In this document: positions 47,368-56,891 of the stretch, one piece after another
Position numbering within the stretch: position 1 is the stretch's first letter
Layout of the letters: each line of letters opens with the position of its first letter
DNA from: Pseudomonas hygromyciniae
GTDB taxonomy: Bacteria; Pseudomonadota; Gammaproteobacteria; Pseudomonadales; Pseudomonadaceae
Direction of reading: 5' to 3'
Assembly: GCF_016925675.1 (NCBI RefSeq)
Contig: NZ_CP070506.1
Coordinates: 742,501-806,500 of the forward strand
Length of the DNA: 64,000 nucleotides
Translations under genes and position numbers: made by a program
The notes under the pieces: generated by a model
What the model was told of the DNA's origin: nothing
The model's database searches: none
The model's input: the letters and a program-made list of their open reading frames with translations, nothing else

Positions 47368-48297
47368 ATGTCCATTCGACTGTCCCAGACTGCCCACGCC
47401 CAGCGCTTCCTCGAAGAAGCCAGCGGCAACCTCAATGATGCCGGCAACCCACGGGCCAAGGCGCTGATCTACCGGATCCTGCGCGATACGGTGAACATCA
47501 TTGAAGACCTGGAAGTGACCCCGGAAGAGTTCTGGAAGGCGGTCAACTACCTCAATGAGCTGGGCAAGAACCAGGAAGCCGGGTTGCTTGCCGCAGGCCT
47601 GGGCCTGGAGCATTACCTGGATATGTTGATGGACGCGGCCGACGAGGAAGCCGGCAAGTCCGGCGGTACCCCGCGCACCATCGAAGGGCCGTTGTATGTG
47701 GCGGGCGCGCCGCTGTCCAAGTATGAAGCGCGCCTGGATGATGGCCTGGATGCAGCGGTGCCGCTGTTCATGCGCGGGCAGGTGCGTGATGTCGACGGCA
47801 AGCCATTGGCCGGGGCGATTGTGGACGTGTGGCAGGCCAATACCAGCGGTACTTACTCCTGGTTCGACCCGTCGCAATCGGAGTTCAACCTGCGTCGCCG
47901 GATCGAGACCGATGCCCAGGGCAACTACCGCTTTCGCAGCATCGTGCCGTCCGGCTACGGCTGCCCACCGACCGGCCCGACCCAGCAGTTACTCGATCAA
48001 CTGGGCCGTCACGGCCAGCGGCCGGCGCATATCCACTTCTTTATCTCGGCGCCGGGGCATCGGCACCTGACCACGCAGATCAACCTGTCGGATGATCCGT
48101 ATCTGCACGATGACTTTGCCTACGCCACCCGGGATGAACTGATTGCCGAGATTCGCTTCAGCGAGGATCCGCAACTGGCCCGTGAGTTTGATGTGGAGGG
48201 CAAGTTTGCGCAGATCGATTTTGACTTCGAATTGCAGCCAGCGGTGGCAGCGGTCGAGCAAAAACGCCTGCAGCGCGTACGCGCTCTCGAAGACTGA
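47368..48297 (+). CDS. catA: Catechol 1,2-dioxygenase
   Basis: A 309-residue intradiol dioxygenase. The N-terminal helical dimer/lipid-binding domain is followed by the catalytic sandwich. Fe(III) ligands are visible: Tyr in GPLYVAGAP, Tyr in PSGYGCP, and two His in RPAHIHFFISAPGH. It cleaves catechol to cis,cis-muconate. The order catB-catC-catA places it last, 42 bp after catC. A REP hairpin follows the stop. Confidence 0.96.
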   Translation: MSIRLSQTAHAQRFLEEASGNLNDAGNPRAKALIYRILRDTVNIIEDLEVTPEEFWKAVNYLNELGKNQEAGLLAAGLGLEHYLDMLMDAADEEAGKSGGTPRTIEGPLYVAGAPLSKYEARLDDGLDAAVPLFMRGQVRDVDGKPLAGAIVDVWQANTSGTYSWFDPSQSEFNLRRRIETDAQGNYRFRSIVPSGYGCPPTGPTQQLLDQLGRHGQRPAHIHFFISAPGHRHLTTQINLSDDPYLHDDFAYATRDELIAEIRFSEDPQLAREFDVEGKFAQIDFDFELQPAVAAVEQKRLQRVRALED

Positions 48298-48309
48298 GCG
48301 CGGTAAAAA

Positions 48310-48403
48310 AATGTGGGAGCGGGCTTGCTCGCGAAAGCGGTGTGTCAGTCGCCAGATGTATTGACTGACACACCGCCTTCGCGAGCAAGCCCGCTCCCAC
48401 ATT
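48310..48403. repeat. REP-type hairpin between catA and kynR
   Basis: Arms 48310-48350 and 48363-48403 (41 bases) are complementary at 40 of 41 positions with a 12-base loop. It sits between convergent genes, only 12 bp from the catA stop, and probably serves as the 3' boundary for both transcripts. Confidence 0.92.
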
Positions 48404-48422
48404 GGTTTTGTGGTGGGGCTGG

Positions 48423-48896
48423 TTACTTGCGTACGACCAGGTCCAGCACCTCATCCCGGTCCTTGATCTTCTGCAGCACGATCTCCGAGCGGATATCCAT
48501 CACCCCCGCCGTGCGGTTCAGGTGGTTCACGATAAAGTCGGAGAAGTGCTTGAGGTTGCGCGCCTGTACCCGCAACACATAGTTGCTGGCGCCGGTGATC
48601 ACATAGGCGCTGGCCACTTCCGGCCAGCCCTGGACCTTCTTGATAAAGGTCTCGTGCCAATCCTCCATATCCTGGCGCAATGACAGGTGGACGATGGCTT
48701 CCAACTCGATCCCCAACTGCTCGGCATTGAGCACCGCGCGATAACCGCTGATCACCCCTTCACTCTCCAAAAGGCGCAAACGGCGCAGGCAGGCGGACGG
48801 CGACAGGGCGACTTTCTCCGCCAGTTCCTGGTTGCTGATACGGCCATCCTGTTGCAGGAAATGCAGGAGGCGCAGGTCGGTGGCGTCGAGAATCAT
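48423..48896 (-). CDS. kynR: Lrp/AsnC-family regulator of kynurenine genes
   Basis: A 157-residue Lrp-type protein with an N-terminal HTH (DLRLLHFLQQDGRISNQELAEKVALSPSACLRRLRLLE, residues about 6-44) and the C-terminal RAM/ACT-like ligand domain. Divergent from kynU, the same place as KynR in other pseudomonads, where it responds to kynurenine. The start at 48896 (MILDATDL) is preferred; the longer frame to 49019 runs through the kynU promoter region. Confidence 0.9.
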   Translation of the reverse strand: MILDATDLRLLHFLQQDGRISNQELAEKVALSPSACLRRLRLLESEGVISGYRAVLNAEQLGIELEAIVHLSLRQDMEDWHETFIKKVQGWPEVASAYVITGASNYVLRVQARNLKHFSDFIVNHLNRTAGVMDIRSEIVLQKIKDRDEVLDLVVRK

Positions 48897-49039
48897 GCTT
48901 AGAATTAATCCGCGTATTTGGAGGTTAAATTCGAATTTCCTACAGCTTATTAAGCCAGTTGTAGCGCACTTTGCACGAAAATTCTGCAAATCTTCGTTCA
49001 TTATTTGGTCCATCGTCACCTATAAAAACAGGACTTTCC

Positions 49040-50290
49040 ATGACCACCCGAAACCATTGCCAGACCCTCGATGCCCAGGACCCGCTGGCGCCACTGCGCG
49101 ATCAATTCGCCCTGCCGGAAGGCGTGATCTACCTCGACGGCAACTCCCTCGGCGCACGTCCGGTGGCGGCATTGGAGCGGGCGCAAGCGGTGATTGCCCA
49201 GGAGTGGGGCGATGGTTTGATCCGCAGTTGGAACAGCGCCGGCTGGGCCGATCTGTCTCAGCGCCTGGGCAACCGCTTGGCGCCGCTGATCGGCGCGGGC
49301 GAGGCTGAAGTGGTGATTACCGATACCACCTCGATCAACCTGTTCAAGGTGCTCAGCGCAGCCTTGACCGTGCAGCGCCAACGCCAGCCGCAACGCAAAG
49401 TGATTGTCAGTGAAGCGAGCAACTTCCCCACCGACCTGTACATCGCCGAAGGCCTGGCTGCGCTGCTGCAACAGGGCTACTCCCTGCGCCTGGTGAACAG
49501 CCCGGACGAACTGCCAGCGGCCATCGACCAGGACACCGCCGTGGTGATGATCACCCACGTCAACTACAAGACCGGCTACATGCACGACATGCAGGCGCTG
49601 ACCGCCCTGAGCCATGAGTGCGGTGCGCTGGCGATCTGGGACCTGGCGCATTCAGCGGGCGCGGTGCCGATTGACCTGCACCAGGCCGGCGCCGACTACG
49701 CCATTGGTTGCACCTACAAATACCTCAACGGCGGCCCCGGTTCCCAGGCGTTTGTCTGGGTCAACCCGGCGCTGGTAGAGCTGGTGACGCAGCCGCTGTC
49801 GGGCTGGTTCGGCCATAGCCGCCAGTTCGCCATGGAGTCCAACTACGTCGCAGGCAAGGGCATCACCCGCTACCTGTGCGGCACCCAGCCGATCACCTCG
49901 TTGGCGATGGTCGAGTGCGGCCTGGATATCTTCGCCCAGACCGACATGGCCAGCCTGCGTCGTAAATCCCTGGCGCTGACCGACCTGTTTATCGAGCTGG
50001 TGCAAAGCCGCTGCGCCGCCCACGCCCTGACACTGATCACCCCGCTCGAGCATGCCAAGCGCGGCAGTCATGTGAGCTTCGAACACCCCGAAGGCTACGC
50101 CATCATTCAAGCCCTGATCGCCCGTGGCGTGATCGGTGACTACCGCGAGCCGAAGATCATGCGCTTTGGCTTTACCCCGCTGTACACCAGCTTCACCGAG
50201 GTGTGGGATGCAGTAGAAATCCTTGGCGAAATCCTCGATGGCAAAACCTGGGACCAACCACAATTCAAAGTGCGCCACAGCGTCACCTAA
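49040..50290 (+). CDS. kynU: Kynureninase
   Basis: A 416-residue PLP enzyme (aminotransferase class V fold). It has [12 protein letters not shown] (about 25-36), the phosphate-binding [17 protein letters not shown], and the PLP-lysine in [20 protein letters not shown] (about 221-240). It splits kynurenine into anthranilate and alanine, feeding antABC. The start at 49040 (MTTRNHCQ) is chosen because the preceding frame crosses the shared promoter with kynR. Confidence 0.95.
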   Translation: MTTRNHCQTLDAQDPLAPLRDQFALPEGVIYLDGNSLGARPVAALERAQAVIAQEWGDGLIRSWNSAGWADLSQRLGNRLAPLIGAGEAEVVITDTTSINLFKVLSAALTVQRQRQPQRKVIVSEASNFPTDLYIAEGLAALLQQGYSLRLVNSPDELPAAIDQDTAVVMITHVNYKTGYMHDMQALTALSHECGALAIWDLAHSAGAVPIDLHQAGADYAIGCTYKYLNGGPGSQAFVWVNPALVELVTQPLSGWFGHSRQFAMESNYVAGKGITRYLCGTQPITSLAMVECGLDIFAQTDMASLRRKSLALTDLFIELVQSRCAAHALTLITPLEHAKRGSHVSFEHPEGYAIIQALIARGVIGDYREPKIMRFGFTPLYTSFTEVWDAVEILGEILDGKTWDQPQFKVRHSVT

Positions 50291-50307
50291 GCGCACCACA
50301 AAACCCA

Positions 50308-50341
50308 TGTAGGAGCTGGCTCCCACAGCCAGCTCCCACAG
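50308..50341. repeat. Short REP-like palindrome between kynU and permease
   Basis: TGTAGGAGCTGGCTCCCACAGCCAGCTCCCACAG forms a compact hairpin (GGAGCTGGCT with AGCCAGCTCC), 17 bp after kynU. It may weaken read-through into the permease gene. Confidence 0.75.
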
Positions 50342-50387
50342 GTGCTTGGCCAGCAGTAACCATCACAATAATAAAAGGGGCACGCAC

Positions 50388-51818
50388 GTGACCACGCCAG
50401 ACAACGGCTTTGCAGCAATCACCAATCGCGAGTTGGGCCTGCGGCGCCAACTCACTTCCGGGCAAATGAGCATGATCGCCATCGGTGGCGCCATTGGCAC
50501 CGGGCTGTTCATGGGCAGTGCCTATGCCATCGGTTATGCCGGCCCCAGCGTGCTGGTCAGCTACGCCATCGGTGCGTTGATCACCCTGTTGTTGATGGGC
50601 TGCCTGGCGGAGATGACGGTGGCCCATTCCACCTCCGGCTCCTTTGGCGCCTACGCCGAGTTCTATATCAGCCCATTGGCCGGGTTCCTGGTGCGCTATG
50701 CCTACTGGGCGGCGATTGTGCTGGCGGTGGGCGCCGAGGTCACGGCGGTGGCGATGTACATGAAGTACTGGTTCGCCAACGTGCCGGAATGGGTGTGGAT
50801 CGTCTCGTTCTCCAGTGTGTTGATCGTGCTCAACGCCATCAGTGTGAAAACGTTCGGTAACTTCGAGTACTGGTTCTCGACGATCAAGATCAGCGCCATC
50901 GTCGGCTTTATCATCCTTGCGGTGTATGTGGTGTTCGGCTCTGGCAACCCGGATTACGGGGTGCAGAACTACACGGCCCATGGCGGTTTTTTCCCCAATG
51001 GCCTGAGCGGCATGTGGATCGCGGTGATCGTGTCGATCTTCAGCTACCTGAGCGTGGAGATGATCGCGGTGGCGGCGGGTGAAGCGGCCGACCCGGAGCA
51101 GGCGGTGAAAAAAGCCTTCCGTGCCACGATTGTGCGGTTGGTGGTGTTCTACCTGCTGACCCTGGCGTTGATGCTGGCCATCGTGCCGTGGAACCAGTCC
51201 GGGCAGAGCCAGAGCCCGTTTGTCACGGTGATGCAGACCATCGGCATTCCCGGCGCCACCGGGGTGATGAACTTCGTGATTCTGATTGCCGCATTGTCGG
51301 CGATGAACAGTCAGCTCTACATCACCACACGCATGATGTTCAGCCTGTCCCGTGGCGGCTTTGCGCCAAAATCCATGGGTGCCTTGAGTAAAAGCGGCAT
51401 CCCCCTGAATGCATTGCTGTTTTCCAGTTCGGGCATCGCCCTGGCGACCTTGTTGAACGTGGTGTACCCGGAAAGCTCCTTCACCTTGATGATGGCCATC
51501 TCGATGTTTGGCGCGATTTTTACCTGGTTCATGATCTTCCTCACGCACCTGTTTTTCCGCCGTTACCGCAAGCGTCACGGCGGGCCGAAGTTGTCGTTCC
51601 AACTGCGGCTGTTTCCCTACAGCACGTTGCTGGGGCTGGTGCTGATGGGCGCGGTGATGGTGACCACCTACTTCACCGAGGCGTTCAAGATGACCCTGGT
51701 GTTTGGCGTGCCGTTCCTGTTGATCCTGTCGGCGGTGTATTACGTGTTCTTCCGCAAGCGCCGCGCAACCCCTGTAGGCGCGAGCGTGCTCGCGAAAAAC
51801 CCGAGCACGCCACGTTAA
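50388..51818 (+). CDS. APC-family amino acid permease with repeat-encoded C-terminal tail
   Basis: A 476-residue amino acid permease with about 12 membrane segments and the signature LTSGQMSMIAIGGAIGTGLFMGSAY near residues 21-45. The start is GTG at 50388 with AAAAGGGG upstream. It follows kynU and corresponds in position to the permease in the PAO1 kynB-kynU locus, so it may import tryptophan or kynurenine; specificity is inferred. The last ~15 residues (TPVGASVLAKNPSTPR) are encoded by one arm of a REP element rather than by family sequence. Confidence 0.82.
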   Translation: MTTPDNGFAAITNRELGLRRQLTSGQMSMIAIGGAIGTGLFMGSAYAIGYAGPSVLVSYAIGALITLLLMGCLAEMTVAHSTSGSFGAYAEFYISPLAGFLVRYAYWAAIVLAVGAEVTAVAMYMKYWFANVPEWVWIVSFSSVLIVLNAISVKTFGNFEYWFSTIKISAIVGFIILAVYVVFGSGNPDYGVQNYTAHGGFFPNGLSGMWIAVIVSIFSYLSVEMIAVAAGEAADPEQAVKKAFRATIVRLVVFYLLTLALMLAIVPWNQSGQSQSPFVTVMQTIGIPGATGVMNFVILIAALSAMNSQLYITTRMMFSLSRGGFAPKSMGALSKSGIPLNALLFSSSGIALATLLNVVYPESSFTLMMAISMFGAIFTWFMIFLTHLFFRRYRKRHGGPKLSFQLRLFPYSTLLGLVLMGAVMVTTYFTEAFKMTLVFGVPFLLILSAVYYVFFRKRRATPVGASVLAKNPSTPR

Positions 51819-51872
51819 ACCTGCAAGCCCGCGTTATCGTTGACGACCTTCGCGGGCAAGCCCGCTCCTACC
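51771..51872. repeat. REP-type repeat overlapping the 3' ends of two convergent genes
   Basis: CCTGTAGGCGCGAGCGTGCTCGCGAA (from 51771) pairs imperfectly with TTCGCGGGCAAGCCCGCTCCTACCG (to 51872). The left arm codes for the end of the permease and the right arm for the end of the LysR protein. The two stop codons overlap at 51815-51818 in the loop. Confidence 0.85.
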
Positions 51873-52744
51873 GTGAGTGCGTTCAGCAGGGCAGTGGCAT
51901 AACCCGGCAACTGCTCAAACGAACGTGCGCATAACAGCAGTGTGCGACAGGCCCAGTCTTCCGTCAGGGGCTGGGCCTGAAATGGCTGCGCGTGGGGCCA
52001 GCGCTGCAATGCCGCCAGCGGCACAATCCCCAGCCCGGCACCACGGGCGACCATGCGCATCACCCCATCAAACCCGTCGGCACGTACCCGGGTCTGTAAG
52101 CGGAAGCCCGCGTGCAGGGCCTGTTCCTCCAGGTACACCGACAATGCACTGTCGGCGGCCAGGCCCACATAGTCGTAGGGCAGGCTGTCGATAAAACTCA
52201 CTGCGCCGGCGGTGAGCGGGTGCCCTGTCGGCAGGATCAACACCAGTGGATCATCGCGAAACGGCCGGGTCTGCAAACCGTGGGTGTCCACCGCATCGGA
52301 AATAATCCCCAGGTCCGCCGCGCCCTGGCGCAAGGCGTGGGTGATGCGCAGGCTGGGCAGTTCTTGCAGGTCGATATCGAGGTTGGGGTGGGCGCAGAGA
52401 AAATCCGCCAGCAACTCCGGCAGGTATTCGCTGAGGGCGGTGGTGTTGCACAGCAGACGCACCTGGCCTTTGACGCCGTTGGCGTACTCCGCCAGGTCTT
52501 GTTGCAGGCGCTCGGCCTGCTGCAAGAGCAGGCGTGCGTGCCGGGCCAGGGCGTTGCCGGCGGCGGTCGGGGTCACGCCACGGCGGCCACGCTGCAGGAA
52601 CGCGGTGCCCAATGAGGTCTCCATGGCGCGGATGCGCGCACTGGCGGCGGCCAGGGATAAATGGCTGCGGGCGGCGCCGGCGGTGATGTTGCCGGTGTCG
52701 AGGATGTGCAGGTAGAGGCGCAGGTCGATCAGGTCAAAGTGCAT
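51815..52744 (-). CDS. LysR-family regulator with repeat-encoded C-terminus
   Basis: A 309-residue LysR protein. The HTH lies at about residues 5-62 (ILDTGNITAGAARSHLSLAAASARIRAMETSLG) and is followed by a substrate-binding domain. Its final ~20 residues (ALTVGAGLPAKVVNDNAGLQV) come from a REP arm. Convergent with and overlapping the permease gene by 4 bp; divergent from the TauE exporter gene (192-bp gap), which it may control. LysR regulators next to TauE-type exporters are common. Target is inferred. Confidence 0.82.
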   Translation of the reverse strand: MHFDLIDLRLYLHILDTGNITAGAARSHLSLAAASARIRAMETSLGTAFLQRGRRGVTPTAAGNALARHARLLLQQAERLQQDLAEYANGVKGQVRLLCNTTALSEYLPELLADFLCAHPNLDIDLQELPSLRITHALRQGAADLGIISDAVDTHGLQTRPFRDDPLVLILPTGHPLTAGAVSFIDSLPYDYVGLAADSALSVYLEEQALHAGFRLQTRVRADGFDGVMRMVARGAGLGIVPLAALQRWPHAQPFQAQPLTEDWACRTLLLCARSFEQLPGYATALLNALTVGAGLPAKVVNDNAGLQV

Positions 52745-52776
52745 GGCTGGAAATCTCGGGTGCCTGGACGGGCCTC

Positions 52777-52850
52777 ATCGCAGGCAAGCCAGCTCCCACA
52801 TTGGGATTTGTGAACACATTCAAAAATGTGGGAGCTGGCTTGCCTGCGAT
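52777..52850. repeat. REP-type inverted repeat in LysR-TauE gap
   Basis: ATCGCAGGCAAGCCAGCTCC (from 52777) pairs with GGAGCTGGCTTGCCTGCGAT (to 52850), with CCCACATT / AATGTGGG extending the stem. It lies within the divergent promoter region, which is unusual for a REP. Confidence 0.88.
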
Positions 52851-52936
52851 AGCGTTCTGAGCCTCACACAAAACAAGAGGCAGCCTCAGTATATGGCGAA
52901 TTTCCAACCCCTCGCCAAACCCGCACAATTCCCGCC

Positions 52937-53701
52937 ATGACGACCTTCCTAGCGTTCTACCAAAACCTCGGCCCAGCCCTGACGCTGCTGGTGATCGGCA
53001 CCTTCCTGCTGGCCGGCACCGTCAAGGGCGTTATCGGCCTGGGCCTGCCCACCGTCGCCATGGGCCTGCTCGGCCTGGCTATGCTGCCGGCGCAGGCTGC
53101 AGCCCTACTCATCATCCCGTCTACCATCACCAACCTCTGGCAACTGGCCTTCGGTGGTCACTTGGGCGCATTAGGCAAACGCCTGTGGCCGATGCTCCTG
53201 CTGATTTTCCTCGGCACCGGGCTCGGCTCACTTTGGCTGGGCATGGACGCTGGCCCATGGGTGGTTCGGGCGCTGGGTGGGGCATTGCTGGTGTATGCGC
53301 TGTGCGGTTTGTTTCTACCCGCCTTGCGCGTACCGGCGGCCTCCGAGCGTTGGCTGGGACCTGTGTGTGGCCTGCTGACGGGGATCATCACCTCGGCCAC
53401 CGGCGTCTTCGTGATCCCGGCCGTGCCCTACCTGCAAGCACTGGGCTTGAACCGTGACCAACTGGTGCAGGCGCTGGGCCTGTCCTTCACCGTGTCCACC
53501 CTGGCCCTGGCAGCCGGGCTGTTGTGGCGTGGCAATCTCGGTGCCGGCGAATTGAATGCTTCGCTGCTGGCGCTAGTACCGGCGCTGCTGGGCATGTGGC
53601 TGGGGCAAAAGCTGCGCCAGCGCATCAGCGGTGTGCTGTTCAAGCGCGTGTTTTTTATCGGCATGGCGGCCCTGGGCGGGCACCTGTTGATTGGCGGCTA
53701 G
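52937..53701 (+). CDS. TauE/SafE-family membrane exporter (sulfite/organosulfonate type)
   Basis: A 254-residue inner-membrane protein with about 8 hydrophobic segments and two TauE/SafE halves. The N-terminal half contains GTVKGVIGLGLPTVAMGLLG and the second half contains GLLTGIITSATGVFVIPAVPYLQALGL. The family exports sulfite, sulfoacetate or related small anions. Divergent LysR upstream. The substrate cannot be told from sequence. Confidence 0.82.
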   Translation: MTTFLAFYQNLGPALTLLVIGTFLLAGTVKGVIGLGLPTVAMGLLGLAMLPAQAAALLIIPSTITNLWQLAFGGHLGALGKRLWPMLLLIFLGTGLGSLWLGMDAGPWVVRALGGALLVYALCGLFLPALRVPAASERWLGPVCGLLTGIITSATGVFVIPAVPYLQALGLNRDQLVQALGLSFTVSTLALAAGLLWRGNLGAGELNASLLALVPALLGMWLGQKLRQRISGVLFKRVFFIGMAALGGHLLIGG

Positions 53702-53823
53702 CGCAACAATCAGATAGTTACTCGTGCTTGAAGGTCAAAAGTGTTTTGCCGTTCCGTGGCTTACTCACCCGAGGGGTTGCCCGTAGCCTGCGCTCATACA
53801 TTTTCAACCTTCAGGTAACCCCC

Positions 53824-54414
53824 ATGAAAAAAGTTCTGTTGCTCAACGGTGGTAAAAAATTCGCCCACTCGGACGGTCGCTACAACGACACCCTGCACGA
53901 CGCCGCCCTGGCCGTGCTGGATCGTGGTGGTATTGACGTGAAAGTCACCCACATCGATGCCGGCTACGACGTGGCCGAAGAAGTCGCCAAGTTCCTCTGG
54001 GCCGACGTGATCATCTATCAAATGCCCGGCTGGTGGATGGGCGCCCCGTGGATCGTCAAGAAGTACATCGACGAAGTCTTCACCGAAGGCCACGGCAGCC
54101 TGTACGCCAGCGATGGCCGCACCCGTTCCGATGCCTCGCAAAAGTACGGCAGCGGTGGCCTGATCCAGGGCAAGCAGTACATGTTGTCGCTGACCTGGAA
54201 CGCGCCGCAGGCGGCCTTCGACGATCCGAGCGACTTCTTTGAGGCCAAGGGCGTGGATGCGGTGTATTTCCCGTTCCACAAGGCCAACCAGTTCCTGGGT
54301 ATGAGCAGCCTGCCGACGTTCCTCTGTGTGGACGTGATGAAGCGCCCATCCATTGAGGCTGATGTGCTGCGTTACGAGGAGCATCTGGCCCAGGTGTTTA
54401 ACCTGCCCCGGTAA
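53824..54414 (+). CDS. mdaB: NAD(P)H-dependent quinone reductase, MdaB-like
   Basis: A 196-residue flavodoxin-like protein. N-terminal VLLLNGGKKFAHSDGRYNDTLHDAAL binds FMN/FAD phosphate, YQMPGWWMGAPWIVKKYIDEVF (about 60-81) and LSLTWNAPQAAFDD (about 122-135) are typical of MdaB (modulator of drug activity B). It would reduce quinones by two electrons to limit oxidative stress. The start ATG at 53824 is fixed by family alignment. A LysR gene follows 41 bp later on the same strand. Confidence 0.9.
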   Translation: MKKVLLLNGGKKFAHSDGRYNDTLHDAALAVLDRGGIDVKVTHIDAGYDVAEEVAKFLWADVIIYQMPGWWMGAPWIVKKYIDEVFTEGHGSLYASDGRTRSDASQKYGSGGLIQGKQYMLSLTWNAPQAAFDDPSDFFEAKGVDAVYFPFHKANQFLGMSSLPTFLCVDVMKRPSIEADVLRYEEHLAQVFNLPR

Positions 54415-54455
54415 TACGGCTAGTATCCACGCAGCCGTATTCACGAGGATTCACG

Positions 54456-55352
54456 TTGAAAGCCCGATCCGATGAGCTACAGATCTTCGTCTGCGTGATT
54501 GAGTGCGGTTCGATTTCCGCCGCCGCCGAACAAGTCGGGCAGACGCCCTCGGCGGTCAGCCGCACCTTGTCGCGGCTCGAAGCCAAGCTCGACACCACCC
54601 TGATCAACCGCACCACGCGGCGCATGGACCTGACCGAAGAGGGCAAGTATTTCTTCGAACAGGCCAAGCTGATCCTGGCGCAGATGGACGAGTTGGAAGA
54701 GCGCCTGTCGTCGCGGCAGAAAACCCCGTCCGGGCGCCTGCGGATCAACGCGGCGTCGCCGTTCATGCTGCATGCCATCGTGCCGTACGTCGCCGAGTTT
54801 CGCCGCCTGTACCCGGATATCCAATTGGAGCTCAACAGCAACGACCTGATCATCGACCTGCTGGAGCAGAGTACCGATATTGCGATCCGCATCGGCACCC
54901 TGGCGGATTCGACCTTGCATGCGCGCTCCCTGGGCTGCAGTCCACTGCATATCCTGGCCAGCCCGGCGTACCTTGAACAACACGGCACGCCGACCAGCGT
55001 GGCAGACCTGGCCAGCCATACCTTGCTCGGTTTTACCCAGACCGAAACCCTCAATCATTGGCCGCTGCGCCATGTGCAGGGTGATCGTTGGCAGATCGAG
55101 CCGGACATTGCCGCGTCCAGCGGTGAAACCCTTCGCCAACTGGCGTTGGAGGGGCAGGGGATCGCCTGCCTGTCGCACTTCATGACCATCGAAGACATCA
55201 ACGCCGGCCGCTTGCAGACGGTACTCGCGCCGTTCAACAGTGGTTATCGCCAGCCGATCAATGCGGTGTACTACCGCAACTCGCAACTGGCCCTGCGTAT
55301 CCAGTGCTTCCTCGACTTTATCCAGGAAAAGCTGGCGCGCTACGCCTGTTGA
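54456..55352 (+). CDS. LysR-family regulator downstream of mdaB
   Basis: A 298-residue LysR protein of the GcvA/DsdC-like group. The HTH is at about 5-62 (VIECGSISAAAEQVGQTPSAVSRTLSRLEAKLD), with an effector-binding domain containing LRINAASPFMLHAIVPYVAEF. It may share an operon with mdaB or regulate it. Targets cannot be read from sequence. Confidence 0.82.
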   Translation: MKARSDELQIFVCVIECGSISAAAEQVGQTPSAVSRTLSRLEAKLDTTLINRTTRRMDLTEEGKYFFEQAKLILAQMDELEERLSSRQKTPSGRLRINAASPFMLHAIVPYVAEFRRLYPDIQLELNSNDLIIDLLEQSTDIAIRIGTLADSTLHARSLGCSPLHILASPAYLEQHGTPTSVADLASHTLLGFTQTETLNHWPLRHVQGDRWQIEPDIAASSGETLRQLALEGQGIACLSHFMTIEDINAGRLQTVLAPFNSGYRQPINAVYYRNSQLALRIQCFLDFIQEKLARYAC

Positions 55353-55434
55353 CCCGACTGCTTAGCACAGTGGTTCCATCTGATGTATTTGCGTACCATC
55401 GCCACCTCATTCCCCGCAATCCCCCGGTAACCCC

Positions 55435-56881
55435 ATGAAGCTCTTTCGTCTGCGTGCCGATGCCCTGGCCGGACTCACCACGTCTTTTGCCTTGCTGCCC
55501 GAATGCATCGCCTTTGCCCTGGTGGCCCACCTCAACCCGCTGATGGGGCTGTATGGCGCCTTTATCATCTGCACCTTGACCGCCTTGTTCGGCGGCCGGC
55601 CGGGGATGGTTTCGGGGGGCGGCGGGGTCGATGGCGGTGGTGATCGTCGCGCTGGTGGTGCAACACGGCGTGGAGTACCTGCTGGCGACAGTGCTGCTCG
55701 GCGGTTTGATCATGATCGCCTTCGGCTTGCTGCGCCTGGGCAAACTGGTGCGCATGGTGCCGCACCCGGTGATGCTCGGCTTCGTCAACGGCCTGGCGAT
55801 CATCATTGCCCTGGCGCAACTGGAGCATTTCAAGAGCGGTGAGACCTGGCTGCGCGGCACGCCGTTGTATGTGATGGGCGGGCTGGTGGCAGCGACCATG
55901 GCCATCGTCTACCTGTTGCCGCGCCTGACGCGCGCGGTGCCGCCGGCGCTGGTGGCGATTCTCGGCGTGGGGCTGGCGGTGTACCTACTGGGCTTGCCCA
56001 CGCGCACCCTGGGCGACATGGCCCATATCGCCGGCGGCCTGCCGACCTTCGCGCTCCCGCAGATTCCCTGGACCCTGGAAACCCTCGGCATCATCGCGCC
56101 CTACGCGTTTTTGATGGCGATGGTGGGGCTGCTGGAAACCCTACTGACCTTGAACCTCACCGATGAAATCACCGAGACCCGTGGCTACCCCGACCGTGAA
56201 AGCGTGGCCCTGGGCGCGGCAAATATGGTCAGCGGGGTGTTTGGCGGCATGGGCGGCTGCGCGATGATCGGGCAGACGGTGATCAACCTCAGCTCGGGCG
56301 GGCGCGGGCGTTTTTCCGGGGTGTTTGCCGGGGTGATGATCCTGCTGTTTATTTTGTTCCTGTCGCCGCTGATCGAGCGCATTCCCCTGGCGGCGCTGGT
56401 GGGGGTGATGTTCGTGGTGTCCCAGCAGACGTTTGCCTGGGCGTCGCTGCGGGTCATCAACAAAGTGCCGCTCAATGATGTGTTGGTGATCATGGCGGTG
56501 ACGGTGATCACCGTCTTTACCGACCTGGCCACGGCGGTGCTGTGCGGGATTGTGATTGCCGCGCTCAATTTTGCCTGGCAACAGGCCCGCGAGCTGTACG
56601 CCGATGAACATCTGGAGGCGGATGGCAGCAAGCTCTATCGGCTGCACGGTACGCTGTTTTTTGCCTCGACCACGCCGTTCTTGAACCAGTTCGACCCGGC
56701 CAACGATCCGGCCCAGGTCACGCTGGACTGCCGGCACCTGAGCTTTGTCGACTACTCCGCCATCGCGGCATTGATGACCCTGCGCGAGCGCTACGCCAAG
56801 GCAGGCAAGCACCTGCGGGTGCTGCATTTGTCCGAGCGCTGCAAGAAACTGCTCAAGCGTGCGCGGGTGCAACACGACTGA
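55435..56881 (+). pseudogene. SulP-family anion transporter, frameshifted at a G6 run
   Basis: Two adjacent frames together encode a full SulP (sulfate/bicarbonate-type) transporter of about 481 residues. The first frame (from 55435) gives MKLFRLRADALAGLTTSFALL to GGRPGMVSG. The second resumes at about 55620 with SMAVVIVALVVQHGVEYLL and runs to 56881, ending in a STAS domain (VTLDCRHLSFVDYSAIAAL). Deleting one G from the six at 55614-55619 restores GMVSGAAGSMAVV in one frame. This is a real frameshift, a phase-variable tract or a sequencing error. Internal initiation at 55631 would give a truncated protein lacking the first helices. Confidence 0.85.
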
Positions 56882-56891
56882 TCACCCCACC

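Noticed and set aside
55631..56881. Calling the SulP gene as a normal 416-codon gene from 55631
   Set aside because: The preceding frame encodes the missing first helices of the same protein, and a single-base change joins them, so a frameshift is the better explanation.
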